Shown piece after piece: positions 1 to 8,608 of a stretch of 64,000 nt of DNA. Each line of letters opens with the position of its first letter. Within the stretch, counting starts at the first letter, position 1. Source of the stretch: Nonomuraea sp. PA05 (lineage in GTDB: Bacteria > Actinomycetota > Actinomycetes > Streptosporangiales > Streptosporangiaceae); contig NZ_VSEY01000030.1 of assembly GCF_008086045.1 (NCBI RefSeq), positions 62,001 to 126,000 of the forward strand. The letters run 5' to 3'. The position numbers were made by a program, and so were the translations under genes. Under the pieces are notes generated by a model. It was not told the DNA's origin. It searched no databases and saw nothing but the letters and a program-made list of their open reading frames with translations.

Positions 1-464
1 AGCGGGTCGTTCGCGGGCAGCGCGGCGGGCCTGCGGGGCTGCGCCAGGTGCTGCAGCAGCCGCACGGTGATCGACGGTGACACCAGCGCGTCGCCCGCCG
101 CCGCGGCTCTGACCGCCTCGATCAGCAGCGTGGGGCCGCTGTCCTTGAGCAGGAAGCCGGTGGCGCCGGAGCGCAGCGCCCCGTACACGTACTCGTCCAG
201 GTCGAACGTGGTGACGATGACGACCCGCAGCGGGTTCTCCACGCCGGGGCCGGCCAGCACGCGGGTCACCTCCAGCCCGTCGAGCTTGGGCATCCTGATG
301 TCGAGCAGGCACACGTCAGGACGCAGCCGCCTGGCCTCCGACACGGCCTCGGCCCCGTCGGCGACCGCGGCCACGACCTCCATGTCCGGTTGGGCGTCCA
401 GGATCATCTGAAATCCGGTGCGCACCAGTTGCTGGTCGTCTGCGATGAGAACCCGAATAGTCAC
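1..464 (-). CDS. Two-component response regulator, NarL/LuxR type (3' end outside window)
   Basis: The gene starts at a GTG at 464 and runs off the left edge, so only the receiver domain and linker (about 154 residues) are present. Seen in the translation: the acidic pair D9-D10, phospho-acceptor D55 in LLDIRMP, T85-T86 in the beta-4 region and K107 in FLLKD, all standard receiver positions. The linker ending in SITVRLLQHLAQP is typical of the NarL family, so a LuxR helix-turn-helix is expected beyond the edge. A cognate kinase is not visible and is probably outside the window. It is divergent from the ABC exporter genes at 557; regulation of that exporter is a plausible but unproven role. 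Confidence 0.9.
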   Translation of the reverse strand, partial: MTIRVLIADDQQLVRTGFQMILDAQPDMEVVAAVADGAEAVSEARRLRPDVCLLDIRMPKLDGLEVTRVLAGPGVENPLRVVIVTTFDLDEYVYGALRSGATGFLLKDSGPTLLIEAVRAAAAGDALVSPSITVRLLQHLAQPRRPAALPANDP

Positions 465-471
465 GGCCCCA

Positions 472-477
472 ACTCTA
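472..477 (-). promoter_or_regulatory. -10 box TAGAGT of a leaderless promoter
   Basis: On the minus strand TAGAGT is followed by 7 nt and then the GTG start of the response regulator. With transcription starting about 7 nt after the -10 box the mRNA would begin at the start codon. No Shine-Dalgarno sequence is present between the two. Confidence 0.5.
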
Positions 478-556
478 AGGATCAGCCGTTCGGCCGAGGC
501 GGTTATGGTCGCACGGCCGATCCGCCGTCCCCTGCTCCGGCGGGAGCCTGGACGGC

Positions 557-1240
557 ATGAACGACGTGCTTGTTGGACGAGCCCTGGCCAAGAGGTTCGG
601 GCAGACGGTCGCCCTGGGCGGCGTGGACATCGCGGTACGGGCGGGCGAAGCCGTGGCGATCATGGGGCCGAGCGGTTCCGGCAAGTCGACCCTGCTGCAC
701 TGCCTGGCCGGCATCATGAAGCCGGACGCGGGCGAGGTACACCTGCTCGGGCAGCGCATCGACGCGCTGGGGGAGCGCAAGCGCAGCGCGCTGCGGCGCA
801 CCCGCTTCGGCTTCGTCTTCCAGTTCGGCCAGCTCCTGCCGGAGCTGCCCGCCGAGGAGAACGTGGCGCTCCCGCTCATGCTGGGCGGCGTACCCAGGGT
901 CCAGGCCGTGCGGCAGGCCCGCGACTGGTTCGGCCCGCTCGGCCTGGGCTCCATGGAGTCGAGGCGGCCCGGCGAGCTGTCCGGCGGTCAGGCGCAGCGG
1001 GTGGCCATCGCCAGGGCGCTGGTCACCAGGCCGGCCGTGGTCTTCGCCGACGAGCCCACGGGGGCGCTCGATCAGCAGACCGGGCAGGAGACGATGCGGC
1101 TGCTGGTGGAGGCGACCAAGCACAACGACGCGAGCCTGATCGTCGTCACCCACGACCCGAACGTGGCCGCCTGGTGCGACCGCACGGTCGAGGTCCGCGA
1201 CGGCCGCCTCCTGACCAGCACGAGCGGAGCCTTCGCGTGA
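557..1240 (+). CDS. ABC transporter ATP-binding protein, MacB/LolD type
   Basis: A 227-residue nucleotide-binding subunit that would power the FtsX-type permease encoded directly downstream. Walker A GPSGSGKST lies at 37-45, followed by a Q-loop (FQFGQLLPELPAEENV), the signature LSGGQAQRVAIARAL at about 139-153, Walker B plus glutamate in VVFADEPTGALD, and the switch histidine in VVTHD. The PAEENVALPLML segment and the short length match the MacB/LolD/FtsE clade, which export peptides, antibiotics or lipoproteins or work mechanically. Its stop overlaps the next start (GTGA), so the two are translationally coupled. The substrate cannot be told from the sequence. Confidence 0.93.
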   Translation: MNDVLVGRALAKRFGQTVALGGVDIAVRAGEAVAIMGPSGSGKSTLLHCLAGIMKPDAGEVHLLGQRIDALGERKRSALRRTRFGFVFQFGQLLPELPAEENVALPLMLGGVPRVQAVRQARDWFGPLGLGSMESRRPGELSGGQAQRVAIARALVTRPAVVFADEPTGALDQQTGQETMRLLVEATKHNDASLIVVTHDPNVAAWCDRTVEVRDGRLLTSTSGAFA

Positions 1241-3180
1241 ACCTGGAACTGACTTGGCGGCTGCTCAGGGGCGGCGGGCGCAAGGGCATGCTCGGCACCT
1301 GGCTCACGCTGGCCGCCGTCGCGGTGGCCACGGCGCTGCTGCTGTTCGCCGTGGCCGCGAACTCCGCCTTCCAGGCAAGGGCCGAACGCGGCGCCTGGCG
1401 CAACCCCGTCCCGGCCGCGGCGGGAGCCGCGGTGGCCGTCGAGGCGTCGCGCTTCGACTTCGTCCGCGACCGGACCATCACCGTCGTCGACCTGGCCGCC
1501 CTCGCGGGCAGGAACCCGGCGCCGCCGCCCGGCATGCCGCGCTTCCCCGCGCCCGGCGAGGTGTGGTTGTCGCCGGCCCTGGCTGAGCTGGCCGAGGAGC
1601 TGCCCGCCGAGGAGCTGTCCGGCCGCTATCCGAACCTGAAGGGCGTGCTCGGGGACGAGGCGCTCGTCCACCCGGACGAGCTTGTCGCGGTCGTCGGCCA
1701 GCGACCGGACGCCCCGGCCATGACCGCCGAGCGATCCGACGACTGGATCATCGCCAAGCCGCCCGTCAAGGTCGCGGACCTGGCCGGCCTGCCGAGCGAG
1801 GACGCCGAGGCCTACCAGGCGCTCTCACTGGTGGCCAGCGTGCTGATGGTCGTGCCGCTGCTGGTGTTCGGGGGCGCGGCGGCCCGGCTCACGGTGGCCA
1901 GGCGCGACCAGCGGCTGGCGGCGTTGCGCCTGATCGGGGCGACGCCCGGGCAGGTGGTCGCGATGACCGTGGCGGAGGCGGTGATCGTCGCGCTGGCCGG
2001 CGCGCTGGCGGGGGCCGTCGTCTTCGCCCTGGCCGTGCCCCTGCTGGCCATGATCGAGATGCAGGGCGGGCCGTGGTACGCCGCCGACCTGTTCCCCGGC
2101 CCGCTCGTGCTCGCCGGGGTGCTGGTCGCGGTGCCGCTGCTGGTGGGGCTGTCGGCGGTGGCGGGCCTGCGGCGGGTGGTGGTGAGCCCGCTCGGCGTGG
2201 CCAAGCGGGAGACGCCGCCCGCCATGCGCTTCGTACGGGTGCTCGCCCTGCTGGCGGTGCTGATCGCGTTCCCGGTCCTGACCAGGGGCACCAGCGTGGC
2301 GATCGTGGCGGTGGCGCTGACCCTGGCGTTCCTGTGCGTCAACCTGGTGGGGCCGTGGGTGGTCGGCCTGATCGGCCGGATCACGGCGGCGACCGCGCGG
2401 GGCCCGGCCCGGCTGCTCGCCGGGCGGCGGCTGGTGGACGATCCGCGCTCCGCCTGGCGCACGGTGAGCGGGGTGGCGCTGACCGGCTTCGTGGCGGGCT
2501 TCCTCGGGCTGCTCAGCCCGTCCGGCTTCGCCACCGAGGTGACGGGGCCGCCGCAGCTCCGCGTCACCGCCCCGGCGGGGCAAGCCGCGGAGGTGGCCAC
2601 GCAGGCCCGCGAACGGCTGCGCGCGGCCGGGGTGACGGCCACGGTGCGGCCCGTCAAGAACGTCGTGGTCGCGGCCCTGGGCAGCTCCGCCGACGCGGTC
2701 ACCCTGGACCGGGCCCGTACGGCGCTGGCCGGGCTGGTGCCGGGCCGCACGCCCACCACCGAGCGTGACGACCGGCGTTTCGGCAGCGAGATCCTGACCG
2801 ACGTCCGGGTGGGCACGATCGTGGTGCTGTCGGTGTCGTTCCTGGTGGCCATCGCCAGCTCGGGGATCACGGCCACGTCGTCGATCCTGGACCGGCGGCA
2901 GACGTACGGGCTGCTGCGGCTGGCGGGCACGCCGCTGGAGGTGCTCGACCGGGCACGGCGGACCGAGACGCTCGTCCCGCTGACGGTGATGGGCGGCGGC
3001 GCGATCCTGGTGGGAGCGTTCTGCGCGGCGCCGTTCATGATCGGCGGCATGAACGTGGCCGGCACGCTCACGCTGGCGGGCTGCGTCGTGGCGGGCTTCG
3101 CGGGGGTGATCGCGGCGGGCGCCCTGAGCCGCCCGCTGCTCCGCTCGATCACCGAGGACCCGGCACCCCGCCCCGACTGA
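1237..3180 (+). CDS. FtsX-like ABC transporter permease
   Basis: A 647-residue membrane subunit starting at the GTG that overlaps the stop of the ATPase gene. Layout: one N-terminal membrane helix (about residues 20-45, ending in ALLLFAVAANSAF), a periplasm-facing domain, then a block of three helices around 200-330, a further helix pair around 335-400, a second extracytoplasmic part and three C-terminal helices. The two copies of the FtsX core are recognisable by the ARRDQRLAALRLIGATPGQV and LDRRQTYGLLRLAGTPLEVL stretches. This 10-helix, double-FtsX layout is common for actinobacterial exporters next to two-component systems that sense cell-envelope stress; that role is inference here. Only 10 bp separate it from the convergent gene at 3191. 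Confidence 0.9.
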   Translation: MNLELTWRLLRGGGRKGMLGTWLTLAAVAVATALLLFAVAANSAFQARAERGAWRNPVPAAAGAAVAVEASRFDFVRDRTITVVDLAALAGRNPAPPPGMPRFPAPGEVWLSPALAELAEELPAEELSGRYPNLKGVLGDEALVHPDELVAVVGQRPDAPAMTAERSDDWIIAKPPVKVADLAGLPSEDAEAYQALSLVASVLMVVPLLVFGGAAARLTVARRDQRLAALRLIGATPGQVVAMTVAEAVIVALAGALAGAVVFALAVPLLAMIEMQGGPWYAADLFPGPLVLAGVLVAVPLLVGLSAVAGLRRVVVSPLGVAKRETPPAMRFVRVLALLAVLIAFPVLTRGTSVAIVAVALTLAFLCVNLVGPWVVGLIGRITAATARGPARLLAGRRLVDDPRSAWRTVSGVALTGFVAGFLGLLSPSGFATEVTGPPQLRVTAPAGQAAEVATQARERLRAAGVTATVRPVKNVVVAALGSSADAVTLDRARTALAGLVPGRTPTTERDDRRFGSEILTDVRVGTIVVLSVSFLVAIASSGITATSSILDRRQTYGLLRLAGTPLEVLDRARRTETLVPLTVMGGGAILVGAFCAAPFMIGGMNVAGTLTLAGCVVAGFAGVIAAGALSRPLLRSITEDPAPRPD

Positions 3181-3190
3181 CCTTCCTCCG

Positions 3191-4192
3191 CTAACCGAGT
3201 ACGAGGTCGCGGACGAGCTTCAGGGAGGGCTCGTCCCGCACCCCCATCACCAGCAGGCTCGTGACCGGGCTGCGGTGCCACAGCTCAAGCCGCTCCTTGA
3301 TCCGGCCGGGCGGGCCGACGAGCGAGATGCCGTCGGCCAGCTCGTCCGGGATCGCCCGGAACGCCTCGTCCTTGCGCCCCGCCAGGTACAGCGCCTGGAT
3401 GTGCTCGGCCGCCTCGGCGTAGCCCATCCGGCCGATGATGTCGGCGTGGAAGTTGCGCTGCCTGGCGCCCATGCCGCCGATGTAGAGCGTCAGCATCGTC
3501 TTCACCACGTCGAGCGCGGCCCGCAGGTCGTCGGAGATGAGCACCATCACCATGGCGGCCACGTCGAAGCCGGGCTCGGCGCCGGAAAGCGCCTCGCCGT
3601 ACATCTCCTCGATCTTCTCGGGGAAGGCGAACAGCGGCAGCCAGCCCTGCGCCACCTCGGCGGCCAGCGCCACGTTCTTGGGCCCTTCCGCCCCGAGATA
3701 GAGGGGGATGTCGGCGCGGAGCGGATGCGTGATGGACTTGAGCGGTTTGCCCAGCCCGCCGGGCAGCGGCAGCGGGTAGTGGCCGCCGTCGCTGGTGACC
3801 GGCTCCTCGCGGGCCCACACCTTGCGCATGATCTCGACGTACTCGCGGGTCCTGGCCAGCGGCCTGGCGAACGGCTGGCCGTACCAGCCCTCCACCACCT
3901 GCGGCCCAGAGGCGCCCACGCCGAGCAGCAGCCGGCCGCCGGTGAGGTGGTCGAGGGTCATGGCGGTCATGGCCGTCGTGACGGGGGGTCTGGCGGAGAT
4001 CTGGGCGATCGAGGTGCCCAGTTTGATGCGGGACGTGCGTGCGCCGTACCAGGCGAGCGGGGTGAAGACGTCGCTGCCGTACGCCTCCGCCGTCCACACC
4101 GAGTCGTAGCCGAGCCGCTCGGCCGCCAGGACCGATTCGGTTGCGTCGTCGGCGTTGCGCTGCCAGTAGCCGAGGTTCAGGCCGAGCTTCAT
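3191..4192 (-). CDS. LLM-class oxidoreductase, probably F420-dependent
   Basis: A 333-residue protein of the luciferase-like monooxygenase TIM-barrel family. The start MKLGLNLGYW, the SVWTAEAYGSDVFTPLAWYGART segment, the LGVGASGPQVVEGWYG segment and the C-terminal SLVGPPGRIKERLELW are typical of the F420-using branch common in actinomycetes. Members transfer hydride between coenzyme F420 and small organic substrates; the substrate is unknown. A good GGAGGTG ribosome-binding site sits just upstream of the ATG at 4192. It stands alone, convergent with the ABC permease and divergent from the sulfatase. Confidence 0.88.
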   Translation of the reverse strand: MKLGLNLGYWQRNADDATESVLAAERLGYDSVWTAEAYGSDVFTPLAWYGARTSRIKLGTSIAQISARPPVTTAMTAMTLDHLTGGRLLLGVGASGPQVVEGWYGQPFARPLARTREYVEIMRKVWAREEPVTSDGGHYPLPLPGGLGKPLKSITHPLRADIPLYLGAEGPKNVALAAEVAQGWLPLFAFPEKIEEMYGEALSGAEPGFDVAAMVMVLISDDLRAALDVVKTMLTLYIGGMGARQRNFHADIIGRMGYAEAAEHIQALYLAGRKDEAFRAIPDELADGISLVGPPGRIKERLELWHRSPVTSLLVMGVRDEPSLKLVRDLVLG

Positions 4193-4214
4193 GGGACACC
4201 TCCGGAATTAAGTT

Positions 4215-4245
4215 CTATTACGGCCGGGGATGTCCCAAGTGTCAA
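4215..4245 (-). promoter_or_regulatory. Probable promoter of the LLM oxidoreductase gene
   Basis: On the minus strand TTGACA (complement of 4240-4245) and TAATAG (complement of 4215-4220) are separated by 19 bp, about 23 nt upstream of the ATG at 4192. It overlaps the earliest possible start codons of the divergent sulfatase gene, which supports a later start (4275) for that gene. Confidence 0.5.
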
Positions 4246-5702
4246 TGGAGGATCTTCCGGGGAAGTCACACTCTGTGCTCAAGGTCCTCTGCCGACTCGC
4301 CTGCCTGCTGCTTCTCCTGCCGGCGGCCGAACCCACGGTCGCGCAGGGCGACTCCCGGCCCAACATCGTCGTCGTGCTGGCCGACGACCTGGAGACCGGC
4401 ACCCTGCCCCTCTTCCCGAACATCTCGCAGCACCTGGTGGATCAGGGCGCCTCGTTCGACCGCTTCTTCGTGACGAACTCCTGGTGCTGTCCCTCCAGGG
4501 CGTCGATCCTGCGCTCCCAGCACGTCCACAGCCACGGCGTGCTGACCAACACCGCCCCCGAGGGCGGTTTCGACCGCTTCCACGCGCTCAATCTGGAACG
4601 TTCCACGATCGGCACCTGGATGCAGCAGGCCGGCTACCGCACGGGCTTGATGGGCAAGTTCCTCAACCACTATCCGGGCGAGGCGGCCGGCGAGGCGTAC
4701 GTGCCGCCAGGCTGGGACGAATGGGACGTGCCGGTACGCAAGCTCTACGAGGAGTACGGCTACCGCCTCAACGAGAACGGCGTGCCCCGCGACTACGGCT
4801 GGGAGGAGCAGGACTACCTGTCCGACGTGCTGGCCCGCAAGGCCCACGACTTCATCACCGGCTCGCGGCAGCCGTTCTTCCTCTACCTGGCCCCGATCGG
4901 CCCGCACAACCCCGCCAACCCCGCCCATCGGCACGCGCACGCCTTCCCGCTGGCCATGGCGCCGCGCACGCCGTCGTTCAACCAGACGGACGTGAGCAGC
5001 GAGCCGTACTGGCTGCGCAACAGGCCCGCCCTCGCGCTCGACACGCAGGCCGACGTGGACGAGCACTACCGCAGGCGGCTGCGCGCCATGCTCGGCGTGG
5101 ACGACCTCGTCGGCTCGGTGATCAGCGCCCTGCGTGAGACGGGGGAGCTGGACGACACCTACATCTTCTTCACCTCGGACAACGGCTTCCATCTCGGCAC
5201 GCACCGCCTCAAGCAGGGCAAGACCACCCCGTTCGAGGAGGCGATCAGGGTCCCCCTCGTCGTACGCGGCCCCGCCGTCGCGGCCGGCTCGACGATCACG
5301 CACCTGGGCGCCACGATCGACCTCGCCCCGACCGTCGCCGAGCTGGGCGGGGCCACGGTCCCGGCGTTCGCGGAGGGCCGCTCGCTGGTGCCGCTGCTGC
5401 GGGCCAGGCCGCCCTCGGAGTGGCGCGAGCACGTGCTGGTGGAGTTCACCCGGCCGGCGAACCGGTCGTCGGCGGCCCAGACGCCCGTGCCCGCCTACCA
5501 GGCGTTGCGCACCGGGCAGTACACCTATGTCAGGTACGAGACGGGGGAGCGGCAGCTCTACGACCTGAACGCCGACCCCTACCAGCTCAGCAACCTGGCG
5601 GCGACCGCCGATCCGGCGCTGGTCGCGCGCCTGGACCAGCGGCTGTCGGCGATGGTCGCCTGCTCGGGCGCGAACTGCCGCCAGGCCGACAGGCTCCGTT
5701 AG
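4230..5702 (+). CDS. Secreted sulfatase, N-acetylglucosamine-6-sulfatase-like
   Basis: A sulfatase of the alkaline-phosphatase-like fold (490 residues from the first ATG). The formylglycine motif CCPSRAS follows FVTNSW, as in the GNS (glucosamine-6-sulfatase) branch; metal-binding parts are seen in PNIVVVLADDLE near the start and in FTSDNGFHLGTHRLKQGKT further on. A signal peptide is visible (VLKVLCRLACLLLLLPAA), so the enzyme is exported. ATG 4230, ATG 4245 and GTG 4275 are all in frame; GTG 4275 puts the charged n-region right at the start and has GGGGAA about 10 nt upstream, so it may be the true start. Likely role: removing sulfate from exogenous sulfated glycans or esters. The last 4 bp overlap the convergent GntR gene. 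Confidence 0.88.
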   Translation: MSQVSMEDLPGKSHSVLKVLCRLACLLLLLPAAEPTVAQGDSRPNIVVVLADDLETGTLPLFPNISQHLVDQGASFDRFFVTNSWCCPSRASILRSQHVHSHGVLTNTAPEGGFDRFHALNLERSTIGTWMQQAGYRTGLMGKFLNHYPGEAAGEAYVPPGWDEWDVPVRKLYEEYGYRLNENGVPRDYGWEEQDYLSDVLARKAHDFITGSRQPFFLYLAPIGPHNPANPAHRHAHAFPLAMAPRTPSFNQTDVSSEPYWLRNRPALALDTQADVDEHYRRRLRAMLGVDDLVGSVISALRETGELDDTYIFFTSDNGFHLGTHRLKQGKTTPFEEAIRVPLVVRGPAVAAGSTITHLGATIDLAPTVAELGGATVPAFAEGRSLVPLLRARPPSEWREHVLVEFTRPANRSSAAQTPVPAYQALRTGQYTYVRYETGERQLYDLNADPYQLSNLAATADPALVARLDQRLSAMVACSGANCRQADRLR

Positions 5703-6397
5703 CGGAACAGTGACGGGTAGGCGTGCGCCAGGTGCTCCGACACGGCTTCGGTCGCCTCGCCCGCCTCGCCCCGCTCGATGGCCTCCAGGATGCGTACGTG
5801 GTCGGCGCGCAGGACCGAGGTGTCCCCGAGCCGTTGCACCGCCTCGACCGAGTACCTGCGCATCGAGTCGCGCAGCGAGCGCATGATGGCGGCGATGAGC
5901 CGGTTGCCCGAGGCGTCCGCGATCGCGCAGTGAAAGGCCGTGTCGTACTCGACGAACTCCTCGGCCGTGCGCGCCCCGTCCATCCCGGCCAGCGCGGCGG
6001 CCAGGGCGGAGGTGTCGGCGCCCGCCGTGGCGGCCTGCGCGGCGGCCCACTGCTCGATCATGTGCCGGGTGTCGATGACCTCGCGCATCTCCAGGCTGGC
6101 CAGGCCGAGGTGGAGGCGGAGCAGGTCGGTCAGCGCCGAGTCGGGGCGCGAGGTGAGCACGGCGCCCGCGTCGGGGCCCCGGCCGACCTGGGAGGAGACC
6201 ACGCCGAGGGTCTCCAGTACGCGCATCGCCTCGCGTACCGAGGAGCGGCTGACACCGAGCTGCTCGGCGAGCTGGCGCTCGGCGGGCAGGCGGTCGCCCA
6301 CGGTGAGCCCGTCCTCGGCGATGCGCCGCTCGATCTGAGCGAGTACGTCCTCGAACGTCCGCGTCCGCTTGACGGGACGCCAGCCGGTGTCCTCCAC
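5699..6397 (-). CDS. GntR/FadR-family regulator, probable repressor of lutABC
   Basis: A 232-residue regulator starting at GTG 6397 with AGGAGG 7 nt upstream. The N-terminal winged helix is clear (RIAEDGLTVGDRLPAERQLA, then LGVSRSSVREAMRVLETLGVV), followed by an all-helical FCD domain from about residue 90, so it belongs to the FadR subfamily. It is divergent from a lutABC-like operon, the same arrangement as lutR in Bacillus, where LutR represses lactate-use genes. Two FadR-type palindromes (6439-6453 and 6455-6469) lie between the two start codons. Inference: it binds these sites, represses both transcription units and releases on binding lactate or a related acid. Confidence 0.88.
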   Translation of the reverse strand: MEDTGWRPVKRTRTFEDVLAQIERRIAEDGLTVGDRLPAERQLAEQLGVSRSSVREAMRVLETLGVVSSQVGRGPDAGAVLTSRPDSALTDLLRLHLGLASLEMREVIDTRHMIEQWAAAQAATAGADTSALAAALAGMDGARTAEEFVEYDTAFHCAIADASGNRLIAAIMRSLRDSMRRYSVEAVQRLGDTSVLRADHVRILEAIERGEAGEATEAVSEHLAHAYPSLFR

Positions 6398-6438
6398 CCC
6401 GGAGCCTCCTCATGCTGGCCGGAAACGTTGTGGTTCGA

Positions 6439-6453
6439 TATGGTCTGACCATA
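6439..6453. promoter_or_regulatory. Operator 1 for the GntR/FadR-type regulator
   Basis: TATGGTC-T-GACCATA is a perfect 7-1-7 palindrome. The core TGGTC-N-GACCA is the recognised FadR-subfamily operator form. It lies between the divergent regulator and lutA starts, 33 nt before the lutA start codon. Confidence 0.75.
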
Positions 6454-6454
6454 C

Positions 6455-6469
6455 TGTGGTCGGACCATA
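6455..6469. promoter_or_regulatory. Operator 2 for the GntR/FadR-type regulator
   Basis: TGTGGTC-G-GACCATA repeats the palindrome with one mismatch, with its centre 16 bp from that of operator 1. Both copies are followed by the same trinucleotide (CTG after copy 1, CTT after copy 2), and CATACT, a possible -10 box, overlaps the right arm. Confidence 0.7.
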
Positions 6470-6485
6470 CTTCGGAAGGAGAGCC

Positions 6486-7217
6486 GTGCGAGTCGCCCTG
6501 TTCATCACGTGCGTGAACGACACGCTCTTCCCGGGCACCGGCAAGGCCGTGGTGTCGCTCCTGCGCAGGCTCGGCTGCGACGTGGACTTCCCCGCCGCCC
6601 AGACGTGCTGCGGGCAGATGCACGTCAACACCGGCTACCGGGAGGAGGGCGTGCGGCTGGCGAGGCACTTCACGGAGGTGTTCGCCGGGTACGACGCGGT
6701 CGTCGCGCCGTCGGGGTCGTGCGCGGCCATGGTGCGCGAGCAGTACCCGAAGCTGGCCAAGCCGGGCAGCAGGGGAGCGGCGGCGATCGCGGAGGTCACG
6801 CCGAAGGTGTACGAGCTGTCGGAGTTCCTGATCGACGTGCTCAAGGTCGAGGACGTCGGCGCGTACTTCCCGCACCGGGTGACCTACCACCCGACGTGCC
6901 ACTCGCTGCGCGGCCTGCACCTGGGCGACCGGCCCACCCGGCTGTTGCGGCACGTCAGGGGCCTGGAGCTGGTGCCGCTGCCGGGCGCGGAGGAGTGCTG
7001 CGGCTTCGGCGGCACGTTCGCGGTGAAGAACCCGGCGGTCTCCGCCGCGATGGGCGCCGACAAGAGCCGCAACATCATGGACACGGGCGCCGAGGTGCTC
7101 TGCGCGGCCGACAACTCCTGCCTCATGCACATCGGCGGCACCCTGAGCCGCCAGCAGACCGGCGTCAGGACCATGCACCTGGCCGAAATCCTCGCCTCGA
7201 CGGAGGAGGCCCAATGA
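6486..7217 (+). CDS. lutA: LutA-like Fe-S oxidoreductase subunit (CCG domains)
   Basis: A 243-residue protein starting at GTG 6486, preceded by GGAAGGAG. It carries two cysteine-rich CCG domains: CCG at 41-43 (QTCCGQMH) and at 171-173 (EECCGFGG), with extra cysteines in SGSCAAM and NSCLMH. This is the layout of LutA/GlcF-type subunits that relay electrons in L-lactate oxidation. It heads a three-gene operon with lutB and lutC, and its stop overlaps the lutB start (ATGA). Expression is probably controlled by the divergent GntR-type regulator. No lactate permease is next to the operon. Confidence 0.92.
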   Translation: MRVALFITCVNDTLFPGTGKAVVSLLRRLGCDVDFPAAQTCCGQMHVNTGYREEGVRLARHFTEVFAGYDAVVAPSGSCAAMVREQYPKLAKPGSRGAAAIAEVTPKVYELSEFLIDVLKVEDVGAYFPHRVTYHPTCHSLRGLHLGDRPTRLLRHVRGLELVPLPGAEECCGFGGTFAVKNPAVSAAMGADKSRNIMDTGAEVLCAADNSCLMHIGGTLSRQQTGVRTMHLAEILASTEEAQ

Positions 7218-8608
7218 GCGCGACATTCCTCGGCATGCCCGGAAATTTCCCGCAGAACTCCCGGAAGGCCGTCCAGGACTCGCAGCTCCGCTTCAACCTC
7301 CGCAAGGCCACCCACACCATCCGCGGCAAGCGGGCGAGCGTCGTCGGCGAGCTGCCCGACTGGCAGGAGCTGCGCGCGGCCGGCAAGGCCATCAAGGACC
7401 ACACGCTGCACAACCTCGACCGCTACCTTCTCCAGCTGGAGGAGGCGGTCACGCGGGCGGGCGGCACCGTGCACTGGGCCAGGGACGCCGCCGAGGCCAA
7501 CCGCATCGTGGCCGGCCTGGTCAAGGCGACCGGCGAGACCGAGGTGGTCAAGGTCAAGTCGATGGCCACCCAGGAGATCGAGCTCAACGACGCGCTGGCC
7601 GCGCAGGGCATCACCGCGTACGAGACGGACCTGGCGGAGCTGATCGTCCAGCTCGGCGACGACTTCCCGAGCCACATCCTGGTCCCCGCGATCCACCGCA
7701 ACCGGTCGGAGATCCGCGAGATCTTCCTCGACAAGATGCCGCACGTCACCCCCGACCTGACCGACGACCCGCCCGCCCTCGCCGAGGCGGCCCGGCTTCA
7801 CCTGCGCGAACGCTTCCTCAGAAGCAAGGTGGCGATCTCCGGCGCCAACTTCATGGTGGCCGAGACCGGCACGCTGGTCGTGCTGGAGTCCGAGGGCAAC
7901 GGCCGCATGTGCCTGACCCTGCCCGAGACCCTCATCAGCGTCGTCGGGATCGAGAAGCTGCTGCCCTCCTGGCGGGATCTGGAGGTGTTCCTCCAGCTCC
8001 TGCCGAGAAGCTCCACGGGTGAGCGGATGAACCCCTACACGAGCATGTGGACCGGCGCCGTCGAGGGCCAGGACTTCCACCTGGTGCTGCTCGACAACGG
8101 CCGCACCGACGTGCTCGCCGACGAGGTGGGCCGCCAGGCGCTGCGCTGCATCCGCTGCTCGGCCTGCCTGAACGTGTGCCCGGTGTACGAGCGGGCGGGC
8201 GGCCACGCCTACGGCTCGGTCTATCCGGGCCCCATCGGCGCGATCCTCACCCCGCAGCTCAGAGGCATGTCCTCGGAGCTGGACGCCTCGCTGCCGTTCG
8301 CCTCCAGCCTCTGCGGAGCCTGCTACGAGGCCTGCCCGGTGGCCATCGACATCCCCGAGGTCCTGGTCGATCTGCGCGCCAAGGCGCCGCACGCGGCGGC
8401 GGAGAAGGCCGGCATGAAGGTGGCCGGCTGGATACTCAACGACCACGAGCGGCTGGCCAAGGCGCAGCGCGCGGCCGGCAAGGTGCGCAAGCTGGTGCCG
8501 AAGCGGCTGCCAGGCCCGCTGATCTCTGCGTGGACCGACACCAGAGACCTGCCGGACATTCCCGAAGAATCCTTCAGAGACTGGTGGGAGCGCAATGAGC
8601 GCGCGTGA
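7214..8608 (+). CDS. lutB: LutB-like iron-sulfur lactate utilisation protein
   Basis: A 464-residue protein whose N-terminal two thirds is a LUD (LutB/YkgF) domain and whose C-terminal third holds a bacterial ferredoxin-like module: CIRCSACLNVCPVY from residue 312 and CGACYEACPV from about 366. The length and domain order match LutB/YkgF. It should form the LutABC complex that oxidises L-lactate to pyruvate. The start at ATG 7214 is fixed by the ATGA overlap with lutA; the last 14 bp overlap lutC, so all three genes are translationally coupled. Confidence 0.93.
   Translation: MSATFLGMPGNFPQNSRKAVQDSQLRFNLRKATHTIRGKRASVVGELPDWQELRAAGKAIKDHTLHNLDRYLLQLEEAVTRAGGTVHWARDAAEANRIVAGLVKATGETEVVKVKSMATQEIELNDALAAQGITAYETDLAELIVQLGDDFPSHILVPAIHRNRSEIREIFLDKMPHVTPDLTDDPPALAEAARLHLRERFLRSKVAISGANFMVAETGTLVVLESEGNGRMCLTLPETLISVVGIEKLLPSWRDLEVFLQLLPRSSTGERMNPYTSMWTGAVEGQDFHLVLLDNGRTDVLADEVGRQALRCIRCSACLNVCPVYERAGGHAYGSVYPGPIGAILTPQLRGMSSELDASLPFASSLCGACYEACPVAIDIPEVLVDLRAKAPHAAAEKAGMKVAGWILNDHERLAKAQRAAGKVRKLVPKRLPGPLISAWTDTRDLPDIPEESFRDWWERNERA

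Noticed and set aside
4266..7226. 986-residue open frame on the minus strand
   Set aside because: It is the shadow of the sulfatase, GntR and lutA genes; composition is Arg/Gly/His-rich and no domain can be recognised.
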